A DNA stretch of 64,000 bases from Nocardioides dokdonensis FR1436 (GCF_001653335.1 NZ_CP015079.1:3968001-4032000); one strand, 5' to 3'. Counted from the first letter of the stretch, positions 17,445 through 25,478 are shown. Notes: generated from the sequence alone by a model not told the origin. Made by a program: numbers and translations.

Positions 17445-18620
17445 ATGGCTCGACCGATGCGGCCCAGGGAGCTCGACCGTCCGTTCTGGGAGGCGATCCG
17501 TTCCGGGCTGGGAGTGAAGTCGGCTGCCCGTGTGACGGGCATGTCGGCGACCACGTCTAAGCGGGTCTTCCGCAAGGCTGGCGGGGTGAACCCTGTTCCT
17601 GTGAACCCGCCGGTGGGCCGGTATCTGTCCTGGGTCGAGCGCGAGGACATCGCAGCGTTGACCCATGCCGGCCACGGGGTCCGTGAGGTCGCGCGTCGTA
17701 CTGGCAGGAGCCCAGCCACGATCAGCCGCGAGCTGGCCCGTGGTGCGACCGGTCGTGGGTACCGGGCCTCGGTGGCCCAGTCCAAGGTCGATCGTGGCCG
17801 CACGAGGTCGCGGGGGGCGAAGCTGGCCACCAACCTGCAGTTGCGCAGAGCGGTCCAAGACCACCTGGTCCAGCGTCGCAGCCCCGAACAGATCGCTGGC
17901 AGACTTCGACGCGACTTCCCCGACGATCCGGAGATGCGGGTGTCACCCGAGACGATCTACCAGTCGCTGTACATCCAGGCCCGCGGCGGGCTGAAGCGCG
18001 AGTTGAGCGCGCACCTGCGCACCGGACGTTCGATGCGCAAACCCCACCGCCGTGAGGCCGAGCGACGCGGCCGGATCCCCGGCATGGTCATGATCAGCGA
18101 ACGACCCGCCGAGGTCGAGGACCGCGCCGTGCCCGGGCACTGGGAAGGCGACCTGATCCTCGGCTCGACCGCCTCGAAGTCCGCGGTGGGCACCCTGGTC
18201 GAGCGCAGCACCGGGTTCGTGATGCTGCTGCACCTGCCCGGCGACCACGGCGCCTTGGCGGTCCAAGAAGCGCTCGTGGCGAAGATGGCCACCCTGCCCG
18301 AGCAGCTGCGCCGCTCGCTGACCTGGGACCAGGGCGGCGAGATGGCCAACCACGTCGCGATCGCCGAGGCCACCGGCCTGGAGATCTACTTCTGTGACCC
18401 GCACTCGCCCTGGCAACGCGGCTCGAACGAGAACACCAACGGCCTGCTGCGCCAGTACCTGCCCAAGGGCACCGACCTGTCCTTCTACGGCCCCGGCCTG
18501 CTCGACAACATCGCCTCCGAGCTCAACGCCCGACCCCGCAAACGCCACGACTTCCAAACCCCAGCCGAGGTCCTCGACCAACTACTCTCAGACCCCATCA
18601 CCAACCACGGTGTTGCGTGA
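17445..18620 (+). CDS. IS30-family transposase
   Basis: A 391-aa DDE transposase. The N-terminus has two helix-turn-helix regions (about 14-45 and 65-97, the second with RRTGRSPATISREL typical of IS30). The catalytic triad is visible: Asp236 in GHWEGDLI, Asp295 in TWDQGGE and Glu329 in WQRGSNENTNGLLRQ. Length matches the family and the frame is unbroken, so it should be active. The ATG at 17445 follows the left inverted repeat; the stop lies in the right repeat. Confidence 0.96.
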   Translation: MARPMRPRELDRPFWEAIRSGLGVKSAARVTGMSATTSKRVFRKAGGVNPVPVNPPVGRYLSWVEREDIAALTHAGHGVREVARRTGRSPATISRELARGATGRGYRASVAQSKVDRGRTRSRGAKLATNLQLRRAVQDHLVQRRSPEQIAGRLRRDFPDDPEMRVSPETIYQSLYIQARGGLKRELSAHLRTGRSMRKPHRREAERRGRIPGMVMISERPAEVEDRAVPGHWEGDLILGSTASKSAVGTLVERSTGFVMLLHLPGDHGALAVQEALVAKMATLPEQLRRSLTWDQGGEMANHVAIAEATGLEIYFCDPHSPWQRGSNENTNGLLRQYLPKGTDLSFYGPGLLDNIASELNARPRKRHDFQTPAEVLDQLLSDPITNHGVA

Positions 18621-18628
18621 CTACCTAG
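18609..18628 (-). repeat. IS30 right inverted repeat
   Basis: Reverse complement matches the left repeat with two mismatches; contains the transposase stop codon region. Confidence 0.8.
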
Positions 18629-18639
18629 ATTCCGCCCGA

Positions 18640-18683
18640 GACATCTGGGCCGGGTCGGCGAGATATCTGGGCCGGGTCAGGTG
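18640..18683 (-). repeat. 22-bp repeat array C, right of the IS30 element
   Basis: Two units (18640-18661 and 18662-18683). Read on the minus strand the last unit begins within the stop codon of the deaminase-like gene (TGA then CCCGGCCCAGATATC), just as array A begins at the idi stop. Confidence 0.75.
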
Positions 18684-19060
18684 GTGGCGGTGCCGTGAAG
18701 GGCGCCCTTGGCGTCCCCCCGATGCACCGGTACGCCGCTGCCGGCGAGGTCGCGCACGGCGTCGAGGTCGCGCGGCGTCACCGCGTCGGCCTCGGTGAGC
18801 ACGACGGCGGCCTCGAGCCCGGTGGACCCGGAGGCGACGGCCATCGCCACGCAGACGCCGAGCGCCGAGACCTGCAGCGAGGGCAGGTCGACGGTCGCGG
18901 CGGCGTAGGTGCGGCCGTCGGCGTCACGCACCGCAGCCCCCTCGGCGGCCTGGGTGCGCGCCCGGGTCGAGCGCGCCAGCGTCACCAGCTTCTTGTCCTC
19001 CGCGGCCAGCTCGTCCGGGGCGGGGCTCTCGGGGCTCTCGGGCTTCTCGGTGCTGCTCAC
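18677..19060 (-). CDS. Degenerate cytidine-deaminase-like protein (Rv2365c type)
   Basis: A 127-aa small protein in the position of M. tuberculosis Rv2365c, between the CorC homologue and era. Its fold resembles cytidine deaminase, but the zinc motifs are missing: where deaminases have C-A-E it reads ALGVCVAM, and the PCxxC motif is replaced by VTPRDLDAV. It is therefore unlikely to deaminate; its retained linkage suggests a structural or ribosome-linked role (inference). Acidic Pro/Glu-rich N-terminus. GTG start at 19060 overlaps the CorC stop in GTGA. Its stop codon is part of a 22-bp repeat unit. Confidence 0.75.
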   Translation of the reverse strand: MSSTEKPESPESPAPDELAAEDKKLVTLARSTRARTQAAEGAAVRDADGRTYAAATVDLPSLQVSALGVCVAMAVASGSTGLEAAVVLTEADAVTPRDLDAVRDLAGSGVPVHRGDAKGALHGTATT

Positions 19061-20412
19061 TGGTCCTCGTCGTCCTCTCGATGGTCACGGGCGTCGTCGC
19101 GGCGGTTGTCGGGGCGGGAGTCGTCCTCGTCCTCGTCGTCGTCGGGCTCGACCCGCGAGATCAGGACGGTCACGATCTTGTTGCGCCGCCCGGCGGTGTC
19201 CTCGGCGACGAAGCGCAGCCCGTGCGCCTCGACGGCCGAGCCCGGGATCGGCACCAGGCCGAGGTGCTTGGCCATCAGGCCGCCGACGGAGTCGACGTCC
19301 TCCTCCTCGACGTCGAAGCCGAAGAGCTCCTCGAGGTCGTCGACGGGGAAGCGCGAGGAGACCCGCATGACGCCCTCCGCGAGGGTCTCGACCTCGATCT
19401 CCTCCTCGTCGTACTCGTCGGTGATCTCGCCGACGATCTCCTCGAGGACGTCCTCGATGGTGATCAGCCCGGCGGTGCCGCCGTACTCGTCGACGACGAC
19501 GGCGATGTGCTGGCGGCGAGCCTGCATCTCCTTGAGCAGCCCGTCGACGGCCTTCGACTCGGGCACCCAGTGCACCGGGCGCATCACCGACTCGATGCGC
19601 TCGGTGAACTGCGCGTCCGGGGCCTCGAAGTCGCGCCGCACGATGTCCTTGAGGTAGGCCATCCCGACGACGTCGTCGAGGTTCTCGTCGACGACCGGGA
19701 GCCGGGAGAAGCCGCTGCGCAGGAACAGCGAGAGGCTCTGGCGCAGGTTCTTGTGCTTCTCCACGTAGACCACGTCGTTGCGGGGCACCATCACCTCGCG
19801 CGCCGTGGTGTCGCCGAGCTCGAAGACCGAGTGGATCATCCGGCGCTCCTCGGACTCGATGAGCGAGGACGCCTCGGCGAGGTCGACGAGCTCGCGCAGC
19901 TCGGACTCGGTGGAGAACGGGCCCTCACGGAAGCCCTTGCCGGGCGTGATCGCGTTGCCGAGGGCGATGAGCACCTGCGGGATCGGGCCGAGCACCCGAG
20001 TGATGATCGTCAGCGGCGCCGCCGAGAGCAGCGCCACGGTCTCGGAGTGCTGGCGTCCCATCGTGCGCGGGGCGACGCCCACGACCACGAACGAGAGCAC
20101 CAGCATCACGCCGATCGTGGTGAGCACGCTGGCCCACCAGGCGCCGTCCATCAGCTCGTCGACCTGCAGCGCGACCAGCACGATCGCCGAGACCTCGCAG
20201 GCCAGGCGCAGCAGCAGCGCGGTGTTGAGGTAGCGCGGCGGGTCGTCGAGCAGGCCGATGAGCCGCTTGGCGCCGGTGCGGCCCTCGGCCAGCAGCTCCC
20301 CGGCGCGGGCGTGCGAGAACGATCCCAGCGCCGCGTCAGCGGCCGAGAAGACCCCTGCGAGCAGGACGAGGGCGGCTGCGGTGATCAGCAGCCCGATGTC
20401 GCCCGCACTCAT
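19057..20412 (-). CDS. CorC/HlyC (CNNM) family membrane protein with CBS pair
   Basis: A 451-aa membrane protein. An N-terminal DUF21/CNNM region of about four helices (1-190) is followed by two CBS domains (about 210-330) and a CorC_HlyC domain (about 345-425). The family is linked to magnesium or cobalt efflux; older databases call it hemolysin. A strongly acidic tail of some 30 residues is present. ATG start overlaps the ybeY stop in ATGA, within the phoH-ybeY-corC-deaminase-like operon seen across Actinobacteria. Confidence 0.92.
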   Translation of the reverse strand: MSAGDIGLLITAAALVLLAGVFSAADAALGSFSHARAGELLAEGRTGAKRLIGLLDDPPRYLNTALLLRLACEVSAIVLVALQVDELMDGAWWASVLTTIGVMLVLSFVVVGVAPRTMGRQHSETVALLSAAPLTIITRVLGPIPQVLIALGNAITPGKGFREGPFSTESELRELVDLAEASSLIESEERRMIHSVFELGDTTAREVMVPRNDVVYVEKHKNLRQSLSLFLRSGFSRLPVVDENLDDVVGMAYLKDIVRRDFEAPDAQFTERIESVMRPVHWVPESKAVDGLLKEMQARRQHIAVVVDEYGGTAGLITIEDVLEEIVGEITDEYDEEEIEVETLAEGVMRVSSRFPVDDLEELFGFDVEEEDVDSVGGLMAKHLGLVPIPGSAVEAHGLRFVAEDTAGRRNKIVTVLISRVEPDDDEDEDDSRPDNRRDDARDHREDDEDQ

Positions 20413-20867
20413 GCGTCGTCAGAGGTGCGCCAGGCGGCGAGCAGCTCGTCCTGCAGCCCGAACATCTCGCGGTGCTCCTCCGGCTCGGCGTGGTCGTAGC
20501 CCAGCAGGTGCAGGATCCCGTGCACGGTCAGCAGCTCGATCTCGGCCGTGGTGCCGTGACCGGCGCTCTCGCCCTGGCGGCGCGCGATCTCGGGGCACAG
20601 CACCAGGTCGCCGAGCATGCCCTCCTCGGGCTCCTCGTCGACCAGGCCCGGACGCAGCTCGTCCATCGGGAAGGCCAGCACGTCGGTGGGGCCCTCCTTC
20701 TCCATCCACTGCTCGTTGAGCTCGGCGATGGTCGCCTCGTCGACGGCCTTGATGCACAGCTCGGCCTGCGGGTGCACGCGCATCCGGTCCATCACGAAGC
20801 GGCTGAGCGCGGCGAGGCCGCGCACGTCGACCTCGAGCCCGGACTCGTCGAGGACCTCGATGCTCAT
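20409..20867 (-). CDS. ybeY: Endoribonuclease YbeY
   Basis: Single-strand endoribonuclease for 16S rRNA 3'-end maturation and ribosome quality control. At 152 aa it is normal length and carries the zinc motif [11 protein letters not shown] with His116, His120 and His126. ATG at 20867 overlaps the phoH stop; its own stop overlaps the corC-like start. This makes three successive ATGA/GTGA junctions in the operon. Confidence 0.96.
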   Translation of the reverse strand: MSIEVLDESGLEVDVRGLAALSRFVMDRMRVHPQAELCIKAVDEATIAELNEQWMEKEGPTDVLAFPMDELRPGLVDEEPEEGMLGDLVLCPEIARRQGESAGHGTTAEIELLTVHGILHLLGYDHAEPEEHREMFGLQDELLAAWRTSDDA

Positions 20868-21946
20868 GGACGGTTCCCCTGACGGGTGTGGGCGCGCTCG
20901 CTGCGCGCGTCGAAGTCGTCGTACGCCGCCACGATGCGGCCCACGAGCTGGTGCCGGACCACGTCGACGCTGGTCAGACGGTTGAAGCCGATGTCCTCGA
21001 CCCCGGTGAGGATGTCCTCCACGACCCGCAGCCCCGACTTGGTGCCCCCGGGCAGGTCGGTCTGGGTGATGTCGCCGGTGACCACGATCTTGGAGCCGAA
21101 GCCCAGTCGGGTCAGGAACATCTTCATCTGCTCCGGCGTGGTGTTCTGCGCCTCGTCGAGGACGATGAAGGAGTCGTTGAGGGAGCGGCCGCGCATGTAG
21201 GCCAGCGGGGCGACCTCGATGGTGCCCGCGGCCAGCAGCTGCGGGATCGACTCGGGGTCGATCATGTCGTGCAGCGCGTCGTAGAGCGGGCGCAGGTAGG
21301 GGTCGATCTTCTCGCTGAGCGTGCCGGGCAGGAAGCCCAGCTTCTCGCCGGCCTCCACCGCGGGACGGGTCAGGATGATCCGGTTGACCTGCTTGGACTG
21401 CAGCGCCTGCACCGCCTTGGCCATCGCCAGGTAGGTCTTGCCGGTGCCGGCGGGACCGATGCCGAAGGTGATGGTGTGCTTGTCGATCGACTCGACGTAC
21501 TTCTTCTGGTTCACCGTCTTGGGCCGGATCGAGCGGCCACGGTTGGAGAGGATGTTGAGGCTCAGCACGTCGGCCGGGCGCTCGACGGTCTGGCTGCGCA
21601 ACATCCCGATGACCCGCTCGACGGTCTCCGGGGTGACGCCCTGACCGGTGCGGATGATCGTGACCAGCTCCTCCAGCAGGCGCTGGGCGAGCGCGATCTC
21701 GGCCGGGTCGCCCTCCATCGAGATCCGGTTGCCGCGCACGTGCACCACGGCACCGAAGGTGCGCTCGATCGTGGCGAGGTGCTCGTCGCCGGGACCCAGC
21801 AGGCTGACCATGTCGACGCTGTTGGGCACCACGACCGTGTGGCGGCTGCGGGCCGGCTGCGAGGAGGTGTCACGAGCCGCGGTGGAGACGGTGGACGAGG
21901 ACTCGTCGGCGCTGGCGGGGGTGCTGCGGTCATCGGAGTGGGACAT
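20864..21946 (-). CDS. phoH: PhoH-family ATPase
   Basis: A 360-aa cytoplasmic ATPase, possibly an RNA helicase or nuclease partner of YbeY. KH-like N-terminal region (about 35-105), then P-loop GPAGTGKT (164-171) and Walker [10 protein letters not shown] (about 258). The start is set at ATG 21946, giving MSHSDDRST; an upstream in-frame ATG at 22000 is rejected because it lies inside a TAACAT -10 box, so the transcript would begin downstream of it. The Ser/Thr-rich first 35 residues look disordered. It heads the four-gene ribosome-maturation operon. Confidence 0.93.
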   Translation of the reverse strand: MSHSDDRSTPASADESSSTVSTAARDTSSQPARSRHTVVVPNSVDMVSLLGPGDEHLATIERTFGAVVHVRGNRISMEGDPAEIALAQRLLEELVTIIRTGQGVTPETVERVIGMLRSQTVERPADVLSLNILSNRGRSIRPKTVNQKKYVESIDKHTITFGIGPAGTGKTYLAMAKAVQALQSKQVNRIILTRPAVEAGEKLGFLPGTLSEKIDPYLRPLYDALHDMIDPESIPQLLAAGTIEVAPLAYMRGRSLNDSFIVLDEAQNTTPEQMKMFLTRLGFGSKIVVTGDITQTDLPGGTKSGLRVVEDILTGVEDIGFNRLTSVDVVRHQLVGRIVAAYDDFDARSERAHTRQGNRP

Positions 21947-21998
21947 GGATGCCCGGAGGGCGCCTCTCGGTCGCGGGGACGGTGGGTCGAGCCCCTCC

Positions 21999-22004
21999 AT
22001 GTTA
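21999..22004 (-). promoter_or_regulatory. Candidate -10 box (TAACAT) for the phoH operon
   Basis: TAACAT on the minus strand implies a start near 21992 and a leader of about 45 nt. It overlaps the alternative upstream ATG and so decides the phoH start. Divergent to the leaderless promoter at 22018. Confidence 0.5.
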
Positions 22005-22017
22005 CGGCGTGGGCGCG

Positions 22018-22023
22018 TACCGT
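22018..22023 (+). promoter_or_regulatory. Leaderless -10 box (TACCGT)
   Basis: Six nt before the ATG at 22030; identical over 16 bases to the flavodoxin-like promoter at 4541. Confidence 0.6.
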
Positions 22024-22029
22024 GGACCC

Positions 22030-22305
22030 ATGGCCGGGGGCGAGCACGACATGCGCGCGTGGGACGACGAGGACCCCGACGCCCACGACGACGACTCCGC
22101 CCCCTGGTGGTTCCCGGGCGAGCACCTGCCGCCGCACGCCCGGGCCATGGGACTGACCCACCACACGCCCGAGGGCGCGCTGCTCGACTTCGGCGGCCGG
22201 CTCGACCCCGCCAAGCGGGTGCACTACTGGACGGCGTGGGCGCTGCTCGTGGTCTTCGGGCTGCCGGTCGTCTTCGCCGTCATGCGGCTGGCCTACCTGT
22301 TCTGA
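22030..22305 (+). CDS. Small single-span membrane protein, unknown
   Basis: A 91-aa protein with an acidic, His/Asp/Trp-rich N-terminal half (WDDEDPDAHDDD, then PWWFPGEHLPPHA) and one C-terminal transmembrane helix from about residue 68. No family recognised. The start is the ATG 6 nt after TACCGT; longer frames overlap phoH. It is probably anchored with the acidic part in the cytoplasm, though topology is uncertain. It converges on a lipoprotein gene across a 28-bp gap holding a CCCGGGCCCGGG palindrome. Confidence 0.6.
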   Translation: MAGGEHDMRAWDDEDPDAHDDDSAPWWFPGEHLPPHARAMGLTHHTPEGALLDFGGRLDPAKRVHYWTAWALLVVFGLPVVFAVMRLAYLF

Positions 22306-22321
22306 GAGCCGCTCGCCACGA

Positions 22322-22333
22322 CCCGGGCCCGGG
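22322..22333 (+). other. GC palindrome between convergent genes
   Basis: CCCGGGCCCGGG abuts the stop codon of the minus-strand lipoprotein. Similar GC palindromes occupy two other convergent gaps (27471-27486 and 49340-49362). There is no U-run, so a terminator role is only suggested. Confidence 0.35.
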
Positions 22334-23149
22334 CTACCGCCAGGTCGCCGACGGCGCGACCGTCAGCACGACCGACCCGCCCTCCTCGACGGGGCTGCCG
22401 GGCGCGGGCTCGATGCCGAGCAGGGACCCGCGGGGCAGGACCACCCCCGACGCCGTGCTGCTCGGGTCGGGCGGCGGGGCCGGCTCGACCCGCACCTCGA
22501 GCCCCGCGCGTCGCAGCACCCCGGCGTACTGGCGGGTGGTCGCGGGCCGGTCGCCCCACACCGGGGTGCGTCCCGAAGGCAGGGCCAGCGGGACCGTGGT
22601 CCACCCGTCGGGCTGCAGCCGCAGGGAGTCGTGCACGAGGGTGAGGTCCACGTCGCCCGGGTCGGCGACGTGCACCGCGAAGGCGACCCCGCGCGACGGC
22701 ACGGCCAGCACGGTGCGGCACACGCCCTCCCCGAGCCAGCCGCAGTGCTCGCCGGCCAGCAGGGGCTCCCCGTCGACCTCACCGTCCGGTGACAGCCCGT
22801 CGAGGAGCAGCGCCCCGTGTGCCGAGCCGGAGTCGACCACGGCCAGTGACGACACCTCCGCGGGAGTCGTCGGCGCGACGCTGGCGGCGCAGTCGGTCAC
22901 GGCCCCGGTCTCGACGTACACGGTGTCCTCGATGGGGAGCAGGCACTCGGTGTCGCCGGTGGTCCACCAGTCCGGCACGGCGACGACCACGCCTCGGTCG
23001 CCGACCCACCGGTACCCCTCCGGTGCCGCACCCCCGGCCTCCCCCGAGGCGGGGTCGAGGCCACTGGAGGCCTCGTCGCCGGAGCACGAGACGACGAGGA
23101 GGGTCGCGACCAGCCCGACCACGAGCCGGGCACCCCTGTTCCAGGACAT
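22334..23149 (-). CDS. Lipoprotein with C-terminal PASTA-like segment
   Basis: A 271-aa predicted lipoprotein: signal peptide with lipobox LVVSC (Cys near 22), Gly/Ser linker, a central domain with four Cys residues (two likely disulfides), and a C-terminal stretch with PASTA-like spacing, including LRRAGLEVRV and PVEEGGSVVLTVA. PASTA domains bind peptidoglycan fragments or beta-lactams; a cell-wall role is therefore possible but the match is weak and by eye. ATG at 23149. It follows the copper monooxygenase gene by 45 nt on the same strand. Confidence 0.6.
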   Translation of the reverse strand: MSWNRGARLVVGLVATLLVVSCSGDEASSGLDPASGEAGGAAPEGYRWVGDRGVVVAVPDWWTTGDTECLLPIEDTVYVETGAVTDCAASVAPTTPAEVSSLAVVDSGSAHGALLLDGLSPDGEVDGEPLLAGEHCGWLGEGVCRTVLAVPSRGVAFAVHVADPGDVDLTLVHDSLRLQPDGWTTVPLALPSGRTPVWGDRPATTRQYAGVLRRAGLEVRVEPAPPPDPSSTASGVVLPRGSLLGIEPAPGSPVEEGGSVVLTVAPSATWR

Positions 23150-23194
23150 GGCGGTACGACGCGCGCGCAGGGCAGGCGGTTCCCACCCGCCCGC

Positions 23195-24451
23195 TCAGAG
23201 CCTCCCGGTCGGCTCCTCGTCGTAGGCCACCTGCAGCATCCCCAGGCACATCTCGTCGGTGGAGCCCTCGCCCCACAGCACGTACTTCTCGTCCTGGCCC
23301 TCGAAGGCCGGCAGCTTGTCGCGCAGCCACTGCTGGTGCCGGCAGGTGACGGTCAGCGTCTCCCCGGGCTCGAGGCGCAGCGGCTCGACCGGCTTGCTCC
23401 CCTGGTCGTCGAAGTCCCACTGCCGGATGTCGAGGAGCCGGCGTTCCTGGTCGGTGCCCGCGTTGGCGACCACCGAGATCTGTCGGCCGAGCAGGTGCAT
23501 GTGCCCGGCGACGCCGAGGACCGTCATCGACTGCTGGACCCGACGGGTGCACGTCGTGGTCTCGGAGGGCCCCTCCCCCTCGCCGCACAGCAGGTGCAGC
23601 ACGTCGGCGGTCGCCGCGGCACCGCCGAAGCGCTGGCGCAGGTCGACCATCGCCGCGTCCCGGTCGCACAGGGGCCCGTCGGACAGGGCCTCGCGGCAGG
23701 GCAGCTCGACAGGAGCAGGCATCAGGTAGGTGTGCAGCGGGGTCAGGTCGCGGTCGCCCGGCATCCAGCGCAGCTGGGTGGCCGACCGGTCGGCGGACTG
23801 ACCGCGCAGCAGGTTGTAGTGCACCTGCATCACGACGCGGGCCCCGGCCTCGAGCCGGACGCCGTGCCCGTCGCGGATCCGGGTCTCGTCGCCGCCCGGC
23901 GCCCACGCCGCCAGCCAGCTGGCGTCGGAGATGTTGGCGGCGGTGCCCTCGACGCCGCTGCCGCCGAAGCAGGTCCAGCCGGGGTCGACCGTCTTGTCGT
24001 CCAGTGCCTCCGCCTGCGCGACCTGCGCCTCGTCGACGCGGAAGAGGATGACGTGGTGCACGACCTCGGGGTTGCCGGGCAGCACGTTGCTCCCGGTCAG
24101 CCACACGTCCTCGTCCAGCTCGGGGTCGAGCAGGAAGCAGCGGTAGTCGTCGGTGCCGGTGCTGCCCGGCGCGGAGGGCGTGTACGAGGTCGGCATCTCC
24201 AGCGTCATCCGCCGCTCGCCCCGGCGCAGCGGCAGCTGCTTGCCCTGGGGCAGCGACGAGAGCTGGTCGGCGACGACCTCGGGCGGCTCGACCGGGGCCA
24301 GCACGCTGGCGGGGTCACCGGTGCGCCGGTCCTGCGACGTCAGGACGCTGACGCCCGCGACCACGACCGCCACGGCGACCAGGGCGGTCAGCGCGAGGAC
24401 GACGACCCTGCGCCGCCCCGGCGCCGGGCCCGTCTGCTGGGGTCCGCTCAT
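23195..24451 (-). CDS. Secreted/membrane-anchored type II copper monooxygenase (PHM/DBM-like)
   Basis: A 418-aa protein with a Pro/Arg-rich N-terminus and one signal anchor (about 15-37), the rest extracytoplasmic. All six copper ligands of the peptidylglycine/dopamine monooxygenase fold can be assigned: His132-His133 (VVHHVILF) and His211 (VMQVHYNL) for site H; His317 and His319 (AGHMHLLG) plus Met401 (STDEMCLG) for site M. Several Cys residues suit disulfides. The family hydroxylates carbon using O2 and a reductant such as ascorbate; the bacterial substrate is unknown. ATG start overlaps the HIT stop, so the two are co-expressed. Confidence 0.8.
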   Translation of the reverse strand: MSGPQQTGPAPGRRRVVVLALTALVAVAVVVAGVSVLTSQDRRTGDPASVLAPVEPPEVVADQLSSLPQGKQLPLRRGERRMTLEMPTSYTPSAPGSTGTDDYRCFLLDPELDEDVWLTGSNVLPGNPEVVHHVILFRVDEAQVAQAEALDDKTVDPGWTCFGGSGVEGTAANISDASWLAAWAPGGDETRIRDGHGVRLEAGARVVMQVHYNLLRGQSADRSATQLRWMPGDRDLTPLHTYLMPAPVELPCREALSDGPLCDRDAAMVDLRQRFGGAAATADVLHLLCGEGEGPSETTTCTRRVQQSMTVLGVAGHMHLLGRQISVVANAGTDQERRLLDIRQWDFDDQGSKPVEPLRLEPGETLTVTCRHQQWLRDKLPAFEGQDEKYVLWGEGSTDEMCLGMLQVAYDEEPTGRL

Positions 24452-24789
24452 CCCGGCGGCCAGGCCAGTGGCCGGCCGGCCAGCACGTGCAGGTGGGTGT
24501 GGAACACCGACTGCCCGGCCTCGGCCCCGGTGTTGAGGACGAGCCGGTAGTCGTCGGGGTAGCCCTCGGCCGCCGCGACCGCGGCGGCGCTGGTGACGAG
24601 CTCGGCCAGCACAGCGGGATCGCCCGCGGCCAGCTCCGCGGCGTTCGCGTAGTGGGCGCGCGGGACCACCAGCACGTGCGTGGGCGCCTGCGCGTTGAGG
24701 TCGCGGAACGCGACGGTCCCCTCGGTCACGTGCACGACGTCACCGGGGACGTCCCCCGCCACGATCTTGCAGAACAAGCAGTCCTTCAC
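24448..24789 (-). CDS. HIT-family nucleotide hydrolase/transferase
   Basis: A 113-aa HINT-like protein, cytoplasmic. It has the zinc-type CLFCKIV start (4-10) and the triad motif HTHLHVL (97-103). Relatives hydrolyse AMP-linked substrates. The GTG at 24789 is chosen over an ATG 13 codons upstream because GGGAGG lies 5-6 nt before it and the CLFCKIV start is then at the usual place. Stop overlaps the copper monooxygenase start. A HIT gene near rsmE and phoH is common in Actinobacteria. Confidence 0.93.
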   Translation of the reverse strand: MKDCLFCKIVAGDVPGDVVHVTEGTVAFRDLNAQAPTHVLVVPRAHYANAAELAAGDPAVLAELVTSAAAVAAAEGYPDDYRLVLNTGAEAGQSVFHTHLHVLAGRPLAWPPG

Positions 24790-24901
24790 GTCTTCCTCCC
24801 AGGTCGATGGTCCCACGATGCCCCCCATGGTGTCGGCTGTGACGCGGATCCGAATCTTCCACCCCCGGGTGTCAACCCCGGGGAGGGGTCGCGCGTCGCA
24901 C

Positions 24902-24907
24902 TAGCGT
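24902..24907 (+). promoter_or_regulatory. -10 box (TAGCGT) for the leader ORF and ECF sigma gene
   Basis: TAGCGT is 8 nt before the leader ATG at 24916, so transcription should begin at that ATG and exclude the GTG at 24906 as the sigma start. A GTCAACC / CGTC pair (24871 and 24894, 16-17 nt apart) just upstream also resembles an ECF-type promoter and could mean autoregulation. Confidence 0.55.
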
Positions 24908-24915
24908 GACCACCC

Positions 24916-24951
24916 ATGCGCATGTTCTGCACCACCGGGCCGGCGTCGTGA
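24916..24951 (+). CDS. Leaderless leader ORF (11 aa) overlapping the sigma gene
   Basis: MRMFCTTGPAS then TGA. Its ATG is at the predicted 5' end of the transcript. Its stop overlaps the sigma-factor GTG in GTGA, and no Shine-Dalgarno precedes that GTG, so sigma translation appears to depend on reinitiation after this ORF. Confidence 0.5.
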   Translation: MRMFCTTGPAS

Positions 24952-25478
24952 CGCCCCCCGGCGGTCGGTGGGACGCCGACGAGGCGCTCGAGCAGCTGTA
25001 CGCCGCGCACTGGCGCGAGCTGGTGCGGCTCTCCGTGCTGCTGCTGCGCGACGTCGGCGCCGCCGAGGAGGTCGTGCAGGACGCCTTCGTCGCCGTGCAC
25101 GGCAGGTGGGACCGCATCCGCGACCCCGCCAAGGCGCTGGCCTACCTGCGCCAGAGCGTCGTGAACGGCTCCCGCTCCGCGCTGCGCCACCGCGCGGTGG
25201 TGCACCGACACCTCGCCGCCCAGCCGCCGCCGGCCACCGCGCCCGGTGCCGACGAGCGCAGCCTGGTCGCCGCCCGTCGCGAGGCCGTGCTCGACGCGAT
25301 GCGCGCCCTGCCCGAGCGGCAGCGCGAGGTGCTCGCGCTGCGCCACTACCTCGACCTCTCCGAGGCCGAGATCGCCGACGCGCTGGGCATCAGCCGCGGC
25401 TCGGTGAAGAGCCACGCCTCCCGCGGCTCCGCCCGCCTGCGCGAGCTGCTCGCGTCGTACCTGGAGGACCGCTCATGA
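24948..25478 (+). CDS. ECF RNA polymerase sigma factor, SigE-like family
   Basis: A 176-aa ECF sigma factor. Region 2 (about 14-80) shows LYAAHWRELVRLSVLLLRD and AEEVVQDAFV; region 4 (about 115-170) shows LPERQREVLALRHYLDLSEAEIA and the helix GISRGSVKSHASRG. It belongs to the small actinobacterial SigE-like group. GTG 24948 is chosen because the -10 box excludes the GTG at 24906. It overlaps the next gene in ATGA, a membrane protein whose short cytoplasmic N-terminus and extracytoplasmic sensor-like domains fit an anti-sigma partner. Confidence 0.9.
   Translation: MTPPGGRWDADEALEQLYAAHWRELVRLSVLLLRDVGAAEEVVQDAFVAVHGRWDRIRDPAKALAYLRQSVVNGSRSALRHRAVVHRHLAAQPPPATAPGADERSLVAARREAVLDAMRALPERQREVLALRHYLDLSEAEIADALGISRGSVKSHASRGSARLRELLASYLEDRS

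Larger units (their letters stand above)
17403..18628 (+). mobile_element. IS30-family insertion sequence, intact
   Basis: A 1226-bp element with 20-bp terminal inverted repeats: CTAGGTAGTGATGCAACACC (17403-17422) against CTAGGTAGTCACGCAACACC read from 18628, two mismatches. It carries one full transposase gene. The outer CTAG is palindromic, so it may be a 4-bp target duplication instead, giving 17407-18624; the ends cannot be fixed without an empty site. It is inserted inside an array of 22-bp repeats. Both repeats and gene are undamaged, suggesting recent arrival. Confidence 0.85.

Noticed and set aside
21947..22000. Longer phoH start at ATG 22000
   Set aside because: That ATG is part of the TAACAT -10 box, so it would not be in the mRNA; PhoH homologues fit the start at 21946.
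24906..24947. ECF sigma start at GTG 24906
   Set aside because: It lies within the TAGCGT -10 box; the first usable in-frame start is GTG 24948.
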